Source: Paenibacillus agilis (GTDB lineage: Bacteria > Bacillota > Bacilli > Paenibacillales > Paenibacillaceae). Taken from it: a DNA stretch of 64,000 nucleotides. Position numbers and translations under genes: made by a program. Below, in pieces: positions 59,329 to 64,000 of this stretch; the first letter of the stretch is position 1, and each line of letters begins with the position of its first letter. The notes beneath the pieces were generated by a model that was given only the letters and a program-made list of their open reading frames with translations, was not told where the DNA came from and made no database searches. The DNA is taken from contig NZ_VNJK01000002.1 of assembly GCF_007786455.1 (NCBI RefSeq), positions 124,001-188,000 on the forward strand. The letters are read 5' to 3'.

Positions 59329-59359
59329 CAACCTTGGTCACTTTAAGCGGCTAAGGTTG
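59329..59359. terminator. Hairpin after the FabZ-like gene
   Basis: CAACCTTGGTC and GGCTAAGGTTG form an 11-bp stem with two wobble pairs. The T-rich tail (TTTGTCT) is on the plus strand; on minus the tail is CTCGCTATATATATTT. It may partly separate the two halves of the cluster. Confidence 0.45.
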
Positions 59360-59384
59360 TTTGTCTATACACCCTATGTGCCTA

Positions 59385-59909
59385 TTAAGCTTGATCTGCA
59401 CGGTGAGAAACATTCAAGCTGCCTTCAGCTACAATTTGCTTATCTACCATAGCGGATACCTTTACTTGATATAGTGCGCCTAACGATCTACCCACTTGAA
59501 CTTTTAACAGCAACTGATCGCCTGGCACAACTGGCTTCATAAATTTGAAATCTCTTATTGATGCTAAATAGCCCACTTTAGAAGAAATATCTTCGCCTTC
59601 TCCAGCCATCAACTTCAGAATACTTTCGCGGCTAACAGCTGATTCGCTATCACCTTGCTGTATTTCATATAAAGCTCCTGTTATGTGTACGAGTGCCGTC
59701 ATTTGGGCCAATGCTTCTACGATAAGAACCCCCGGCATAATCGATTCTTTCGGGAAATGCCCTTCAAAGAATGGCTCGCTTACCGTAACGTTTTTAATTC
59801 CAACACCACTCATGCCAGGTTTCAATTCGACTATACGGTCAAGCAGTAGAAATGGCCAGCGATGTGGTAGAAGCAAGCGAATATCATCAGCATTTAGTAT
59901 CGTCTTCAA
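59385..59909 (-). CDS. FabZ-like 3-hydroxyacyl-ACP dehydratase of the cluster
   Basis: A 174-residue hot-dog dehydratase with catalytic His51 and Glu65 ([20 protein letters not shown]) and the entry motif LPHRWPFLLLDRI. Compared with the housekeeping FabZ (145 residues) it has about 25 extra residues at 80-115 (IQQGDSESAVSRESILKLMA), where the substrate tunnel is shaped in FabZ; this suggests a different chain specificity. TTG 59909 is used because AAGGGGG lies eight bases upstream; the ATG form (59942) adds 11 codons read through that site. Confidence 0.9.
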   Translation of the reverse strand: MKTILNADDIRLLLPHRWPFLLLDRIVELKPGMSGVGIKNVTVSEPFFEGHFPKESIMPGVLIVEALAQMTALVHITGALYEIQQGDSESAVSRESILKLMAGEGEDISSKVGYLASIRDFKFMKPVVPGDQLLLKVQVGRSLGALYQVKVSAMVDKQIVAEGSLNVSHRADQA

Positions 59910-59960
59910 TTGTGAATCCCCCTTTATATGTATAACAAACATGGTTGGTGGTTACTTAGC

Positions 59961-60713
59961 CTATCCATTCACCATTCCGCCATCTACTGTATACACTTTG
60001 CCCGTAATGTAGGAAGCTCGGCTTGAGGCTAAAAATGAGACCAAATGTGCTACTTCTTCTGGACGCCCTATACGTTTGAGCGGAATATGCTCGATGTACT
60101 TTGACAATACTTGCTTGTCCATTTTTTTTGTCATATCTGTCTCGATAAACCCAGGTGCTACAACATTCGCTCGAATCTGGTACGCCGCGGCTTCGGCAGC
60201 CAAGCTCTTTGTGAACGCTATCATACCACCCTTTGAAGCAGCATAATTGGTTTGTCCCGGTGTGCCTGTAATGCCGCTAGTCGATGCCACATTTATAATA
60301 GAGCCCGACTTATGCTTCATCATCACTTTGAGTGCCTCACGTGCGCACAGGAACGTTCCCTTCAAGTTTACTTGCAGCACGTCATCCCACTTCGCCTCGC
60401 TCATTACCGCCAAAAACCCATCTTGCGTAATGCCCGCGTTATTCACTAAAATATCAAGTCTGCCATACTCTGTCTTCACTAATTGAAAAAGTCGTTTGAT
60501 ATCCTGTTCATAGGCAACATTGACTTGTACTGCCTTAGCACAGCCTCCAGCCTCCTTTATGTCAGCCTCAATGTTTAATGCTGCCTTTTCATTACTCGAA
60601 TAAGTGAAAATAACCGTTACCCCTTGGTTAGCCAAATCTTGAACAATCGCTTTGCCGATCCCTTTCGATCCACCGGTAACAACCGCAATCTGTCCTTGCT
60701 CAAACCATGCCAT
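59961..60713 (-). CDS. FabG-like 3-oxoacyl-ACP reductase of the cluster
   Basis: A 250-residue short-chain dehydrogenase with NADP(H) motif TGGSKGIG (13-20), NNAG (91-94), catalytic Ser144, Tyr157 and Lys161 (NYAASKGG), and the FabG-typical NVVAPGFIETDMT and YITGKVYTVDGGM ending. It reduces the beta-keto group to hydroxyl. Two bases separate it from the malonyltransferase gene upstream. It could serve housekeeping fatty acid synthesis, but the dehydratase and KS/CLF neighbours argue for the cluster. Confidence 0.93.
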   Translation of the reverse strand: MAWFEQGQIAVVTGGSKGIGKAIVQDLANQGVTVIFTYSSNEKAALNIEADIKEAGGCAKAVQVNVAYEQDIKRLFQLVKTEYGRLDILVNNAGITQDGFLAVMSEAKWDDVLQVNLKGTFLCAREALKVMMKHKSGSIINVASTSGITGTPGQTNYAASKGGMIAFTKSLAAEAAAYQIRANVVAPGFIETDMTKKMDKQVLSKYIEHIPLKRIGRPEEVAHLVSFLASSRASYITGKVYTVDGGMVNG

Positions 60714-60715
60714 CC

Positions 60716-61660
60716 CTATGCCCCCTCTTTAAACTTCCGCATTAGTTGCAATACTTTCTCTAGCTCCATAGGAGAGTTCGTAGATTGCCCTTTCCAATGG
60801 CTCCCGAATGAGCGCATCATCCCCGTGAGCGTATTTCCAGCGCCTACTTCGATGACATGTTGGACTTCATATTGACCTATAGCTTCTATTGTCTGGCTCC
60901 AAGCTACTGGTTGCGTGCATTGTGCTCGAATATCCTCCATAACATCAGCAACTGCTGTCGTTACTTTTGCCGATTTATTGAGCACGACAGGAATTTGAGC
61001 ATCGTAAAAGGATAAACCTTCAGCATAGGCCATTAATGGCTCTTCCATCTCAAACATAAGTCGAGAATGGAACGCATGCGATACGGCCAAAGGCTTCGTT
61101 TTTATCCCTTGTATCGCTTGCAACTGCTCCAACAGCATAGGAACGACATGATTCGCGCCCGATACTACGATTTGGCTTGGTGTATTCTTTCCAGCAATAT
61201 CAAGATCCATTTCCTTGACTAATGCTGTCACCTGTGACATCTGCTCTGGTTGTGATACTACAACAGCAGCCATCGTTCCAGGCGTCTGTACAGCAGCCAT
61301 GAATTCACCACGCTTGCGTACCAGTTTCACTGCATCAGCAAATGATAGAACACCAGCGGCTACTAAAGCCGAAAATTGACCTACACTATGACCAGCTACA
61401 ATATCAGGACACAGACCTTCTCGAACAAGCACCCGCAAAATACCGCTACTAACTGTCACAATGGCTGGCTGCGCAAATTCAGTCTTCATCAGATCACGTT
61501 CAGGACCTGCATAACAAAGCTGCCTTATATCAAAGCCGAGCGCATCACCAGCTTCTTCAAAAATAGATTCAAAGTCATTACCAAATCTTCTAGCATAGTT
61601 TTTACCCATTCCTACGATTTGAGATCCCTGACCAGGGAACAAGAAAGCCACTTTTCCCAT
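60716..61660 (-). CDS. FabD-like malonyl-CoA:ACP transacylase of the cluster
   Basis: A 314-residue acyltransferase with LFPGQGSQIVGMG, the nucleophile motif GHSVGQFSA (Ser92) and SHAFHSRLM, whose AFHS motif is that of malonyl-specific enzymes. It loads malonyl units on the ACP. ATG 61660 lies six bases after GGAGG. GHSVGQ differs from the usual FabD GHSLGE and resembles acyltransferases of secondary pathways; this is a weak hint only. First clear gene of the cluster. Confidence 0.93.
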   Translation of the reverse strand: MGKVAFLFPGQGSQIVGMGKNYARRFGNDFESIFEEAGDALGFDIRQLCYAGPERDLMKTEFAQPAIVTVSSGILRVLVREGLCPDIVAGHSVGQFSALVAAGVLSFADAVKLVRKRGEFMAAVQTPGTMAAVVVSQPEQMSQVTALVKEMDLDIAGKNTPSQIVVSGANHVVPMLLEQLQAIQGIKTKPLAVSHAFHSRLMFEMEEPLMAYAEGLSFYDAQIPVVLNKSAKVTTAVADVMEDIRAQCTQPVAWSQTIEAIGQYEVQHVIEVGAGNTLTGMMRSFGSHWKGQSTNSPMELEKVLQLMRKFKEGA

Positions 61661-61786
61661 AGCGCCCCTCCATACATGCATTTAGAAATAGGCGTCTGCT
61701 TCCTACCTTTCAGCAGCGCTTATGTATTGCTTTAAAGGTATACCGAATGAAAGCATAAAGAAATAAACCTGGCTAATGAAAGAAAA

Positions 61787-62074
61787 CTAGCTGTTTTTAC
61801 CTAAATATCGAAATGCTTGGTTAACTCGCGGGAAATAATACGTTATTGTTTGTGCGTAGAACTCGATTAATCGATATTCATTCTTTTTAAAAATGAGGTA
61901 ATTGCGGCTCCCTCTAAACAAGTGAGATACGTTTAAATCTTGCGGATTGTAAATCGGTATGATAAGTTGCTTTCTTAACTTAGTTTTCGCCTCCTTTATT
62001 GCGTTATAAATAACATAGTTGAGGATTCGACAATATTTGTATTCGTCATCTTCCTTTTTTATCCTCCTGTCGAA
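61787..62074 (-). pseudogene. Open frame of 95 codons without a start codon, possible decayed or recoded gene
   Basis: The frame after the TGA at 62077-62075 runs 95 codons to TAG and reads like a real protein: a charged helix (IKKEDDEYKYCRILNYVIYN), then IYNPQDLNVSHLFRGSRNYL and YRLIEFYAQTITYYFPRVNQ. Two good ribosome sites (AGGAGG and AAAGGAGG) lie in it, but eight bases after the second the codon is AAG, not ATG. A 17-codon frame (MTNTNIVESS...) in another phase overlaps its start. It may be a gene with a lost start, a frameshifted gene, or chance. I do not recognise the product. Confidence 0.35.
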
Positions 62075-62086
62075 TCAAAAAATATT

Positions 62087-62106
62087 TGAAAATGATTATT
62101 TTATCC
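62087..62106. promoter_or_regulatory. Fur-like box upstream of the cluster
   Basis: TGAAAATGATTATTT matches 11 of 14 positions of the 7-1-7 Fur motif. It lies about 430 bases before the fabD gene in the likely promoter region (TTGTCA and TTGACG are nearby, but no clear -10). Confidence 0.4.
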
Positions 62107-62215
62107 TATTGACAATAAATTCTATGTTTCGTCAAACGAAGACATGTTTCAACATCAATATAAGCGGTTACTCCTATATTGAACGACATTCTCCCTTTTT
62201 TTATACAAGAACGCA

Positions 62216-62251
62216 AACAACCCCAGCTGCTAATTAGCGGCTGGGGTTGTT
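62216..62251. terminator. Bidirectional terminator between the cluster and the secreted protein gene
   Basis: A nearly perfect 36-base palindrome: AACCCCAGC (62219-62227), inner GCTAATTAGC, GCTGGGGTT (62240-62248), with GTTTG tails on both strands. Confidence 0.8.
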
Positions 62252-62264
62252 TGTGTTCTTTAAG

Positions 62265-63206
62265 TTATTTTACTGGTTCAGGTAGTACAACAATTACATA
62301 AGCACTACTTTGTGCAGGAAGGGAGAATGTAGTTGCAAGAGAATGATAAGCAGCTACCTTCGTGCCTTTCTTGATCTCTTCCGGCTTTACTGGTGTGCCG
62401 ACAATGTTAATAATGGAAGTATCCTCGTTAAGATGAAGGATCATATCGTTCTCCATTTTTTTGTCGCCCGCTGTATCAATATAGATGCTCTTTGCATCTT
62501 TGCTCATATCTTTTCCTACAACGCCTTCTACGTGGCTTGTTTCACCCAAGACAACAATCTTTTGAGCTGGGCTAATTGGCGGCAAGCTTGCTGTCATCAT
62601 CGGACCGTAGTGAGCCTCAATGCGCTGACCAGCTTTCAGATCGGACTGCTTAAGCGCTTTACCGTTTTTATCTGTGATAACCGTCTCTTCAGACATGTTC
62701 AGTACGATTTTGCTATCGCCAACCATGACGACACGGTCTTTTCCTGTAGAATCAATGATACCTGTAGATACCATTGCTTTAACCTCCGGACGCTCAACTA
62801 CGAACTTCTCCGCGTTACCTTTAGCTGGCAAGCTCTTCGTAATCGCTGGGTTATAATAAGCTGTTACCGTCCATTCTTGCTGCAAAGCTTCCAACAAATC
62901 AGCAGGATTACCATGCTGATCAACAACTGGCACGCTGTTAGTTACATTCAGGATGATTGTATCCTGATCTATTGGGCGTAGCCCTTCGCCTTTAACGAAA
63001 ACTTGGCTGCCTTTCTTTGTATGTACAATCTGCTCCAATAATCCTTTTGTACCTGCTTGCTCAGCTGCTTCTTGCTTGTTTTCGATAACCTTTGCAGTAG
63101 GAACTGGTCCTGTTGCATTTACGCTGCTAAGAGCGGATGCTGACAATGGTAGTGCTAAAAGTGTAACGGCTGTTGTAGTTAGGAGAAGTTTATTCCATGC
63201 TTTCAT
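62265..63206 (-). CDS. Secreted protein with three internal repeats
   Basis: The 313-residue protein has a signal peptide (about 1-25, KLLLTTTAVTLLALPLSASALS) and then three related units of about 80 residues, each with a strand I(I/V)L(N/H)(V/M/L), a DxxG turn, an (A/V)xAY(Y/H) or AHYG strand, T-x-SLP and a closing VVV strand (about 70-135, 165-225, 245-310). Such beta-repeat proteins are common, unannotated exported proteins in Paenibacillus; cell-wall or metal binding is possible but unproven. ATG 63206 follows GAGGAGG; an upstream 14-codon extension is unlikely. Confidence 0.7.
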   Translation of the reverse strand: MKAWNKLLLTTTAVTLLALPLSASALSSVNATGPVPTAKVIENKQEAAEQAGTKGLLEQIVHTKKGSQVFVKGEGLRPIDQDTIILNVTNSVPVVDQHGNPADLLEALQQEWTVTAYYNPAITKSLPAKGNAEKFVVERPEVKAMVSTGIIDSTGKDRVVMVGDSKIVLNMSEETVITDKNGKALKQSDLKAGQRIEAHYGPMMTASLPPISPAQKIVVLGETSHVEGVVGKDMSKDAKSIYIDTAGDKKMENDMILHLNEDTSIINIVGTPVKPEEIKKGTKVAAYHSLATTFSLPAQSSAYVIVVLPEPVK

Positions 63207-63334
63207 AACTAGTACCTCCTCAAAGTTGTGTTGTTCTTTTGTGTTCATGCTTCAGACGGGCTATATATGTCGAAGGTTGCACATACACACATTTATTATG
63301 ATTGGAAATTTTTTCTTATCCCCTTTTTTATACA

Positions 63335-63371
63335 CAAAAAAAGCAAACCTTCTTATAAAATGAAGGTTTGC
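63335..63371 (-). terminator. Terminator after the transporter gene
   Basis: GCAAACCTTC (63343-63352) and GAAGGTTTGC (63362-63371) form a perfect 10-bp stem; the minus strand continues with seven T. It lies about 50 bases after the transporter stop. Confidence 0.92.
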
Positions 63372-63419
63372 TCGTTTCTTTCCATACTTGCTTTTCAATT
63401 CTTAATGTCAAACTGTTTT

Positions 63420-64000
63420 TTAAATGATCCCCGCATATTTGAGGAAGATAAGCACAATTAGAATTGGGGCAATATAGCGCATGGAGAACAACCAAGCCTT
63501 AAGCCACCATCCTTTCATACCTGTTTCTTCCCCCGCACCCTTCCAGACGAATCCGACTAGAATGGTCACGAACAAGCCACCTAACGGAAGCATAATATTG
63601 GATGTCACGAAATCCAACCAATCAAACAAGTTGCGACCTGCGAACGTCACATCTGACAGTGCGCCACCTGCTGCTAATGTTACAGGTAATGCCAGCACAT
63701 ACATGGCAATCATAACAAATACAGTCGCCTTCGTACGGCCATGACCATATTTACGCATCAAGTACGCGACAGGCACCTCAATCAACGCTAAACAAGACGT
63801 AATCGCTGCGATGGCCAGCAAAATAAAGAATAAACCGCCAAACAGATTGCCAAATGGCATCGCTGCAAAGGCAGCTGGCAGTGCTACGAACACGAGTCCT
63901 GGACCTGAGTTCGGTGCGATCCCGAATGTGAAAGTCGTCGGGAAGATGATGAGACCTGCAATTAGCGCATACGCCAAATCTCCAGCCCCAACCGCAAGTG
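63420..64000 (-). CDS. Sodium-dependent transporter, SNF/NSS family (5' end cut by window)
   Basis: C-terminal 193 codons of a neurotransmitter:sodium symporter-type protein. The frame stays open to the window edge (LAVGAGDLAYALIAGLIIFP). Visible are helices around GPGLVFVALPAAFAAMPFGNLFGGLFFILLA, ITSCLALIEVPVAYLMRKYG (helix 8 region with sodium-site residues) and WWLKAWLFSMRYIAPILIVLIFL at the end. These proteins import amino acids or related solutes with Na+; the substrate cannot be told. Confidence 0.88.
   Translation of the reverse strand, partial: LAVGAGDLAYALIAGLIIFPTTFTFGIAPNSGPGLVFVALPAAFAAMPFGNLFGGLFFILLAIAAITSCLALIEVPVAYLMRKYGHGRTKATVFVMIAMYVLALPVTLAAGGALSDVTFAGRNLFDWLDFVTSNIMLPLGGLFVTILVGFVWKGAGEETGMKGWWLKAWLFSMRYIAPILIVLIFLKYAGII

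Larger units (their letters stand above)
58793..59384 (-). other. 592-base gap inside the cluster
   Basis: Holds the promoter at 58847-58875 for the thioesterase-ACP-GcvT-KS unit and a hairpin (CAACCTTGGTC / GGCTAAGGTTG, 59329-59359) just past the dehydratase gene. A plus-strand frame of 71 codons (58976-59191) has no ribosome site. An isolated GGAGGGGGAA-TTG on minus near 59140 would encode only 13 codons. Confidence 0.5.
61661..62264 (-). other. 604-base leader region of the cluster, with orphan reading frame
   Basis: From right to left: the shared terminator at 62216-62251, a Fur-like box at 62087-62106, AGGAGG near 62063-62068 followed by a 17-codon frame starting at ATG 62051 region, and an open frame of 95 codons (61787-62074) without ATG, GTG or TTG near its start. 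The last 125 bases before fabD show no feature. Confidence 0.5.

Overview
The window reads as chromosomal sequence of a spore-forming, flagellated Gram-positive bacterium of the Paenibacillus type. The evidence is the forespore/mother-cell gene set (spoIIID, spoIIQ, spoIID, spoIIR), strong GGAGG ribosome sites with frequent GTG and TTG starts, an S-layer-type pyruvyltransferase (csaB), and a gene order matching the Bacillus subtilis fabZ-flhP-flhO-mbl-spoIIID / spoIIQ-spoIID-murA / atp-upp-glyA-ywlG-rpiB-ywlE-mntP-ywlC-spoIIR-prmC-prfA region. Genus is inferred and species cannot be told. Almost every gene is on the minus strand. The clear exceptions are an alpha/beta hydrolase, an NADH oxidase and a tiny putative spore protein.

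Layout. (1) 1-6.7 kb: cell-wall polymer and lipid genes (tagO, tagA, csaB, a DUF5693 membrane protein, fabZ, pgsA). (2) 6.4-14.5 kb: flhP, flhO, mbl, then sporulation genes spoIIID, spoIIQ and spoIID, then murA and a ywzB homologue. Good sigma-F and sigma-E type promoters can be read. (3) 14.6-17.1 kb: a large secreted subtilisin-like protease. (4) 17.7-27.9 kb: an 11-gene complex I operon (nuoABCDHIJKLMN) without the NADH-oxidising module (nuoEFG). (5) 27.9-31.1 kb: a candidate Fur-regulated small RNA, an AT-rich hydrolase gene and an H2O-forming NADH oxidase. (6) 31.1-38.5 kb: a complete F1Fo ATP synthase operon. (7) 38.6-54 kb: wecB/mnaA, upp, a Gly/Ser/Cys-tailed protein, glyA, ywlG, rpiB, ywlE, mntP, sua5, spoIIR, prmC, prfA, ychF and a secreted Calx-beta protein. 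(8) 54.4-61.7 kb: a compact fatty-acid/polyketide-like cluster. (9) 62.2-64 kb: a secreted triple-repeat protein and a truncated sodium-dependent transporter.

The most interesting system is the 54.4-61.7 kb cluster: malonyltransferase, ketoreductase, FabZ-like dehydratase, FadM/YbgC-like thioesterase, ACP, a GcvT-family protein, and one 817-residue protein holding two ketosynthase domains. The first domain has the Cys-His-His set. The second lacks the nucleophile Cys and both His at the aligned positions, as in a chain length factor. There is no enoyl reductase, so the gene set resembles a reducing type II polyketide synthase that would make a polyene or beta-hydroxy chain. It is served by two putative promoters, one with a Fur-like box.

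Second is the 28.23-28.39 kb unit: a consensus promoter covered by two near-perfect Fur boxes drives about 160 nt with C-rich stretches and a strong terminator but no convincing reading frame, just upstream of the iron-sulfur-rich complex I operon. Third is the mntP leader, where three hairpins lie in 130 nt and one is a perfect 13-bp stem that buries the mntP ribosome site. All assignments come from reading the sequence; no database search was possible.
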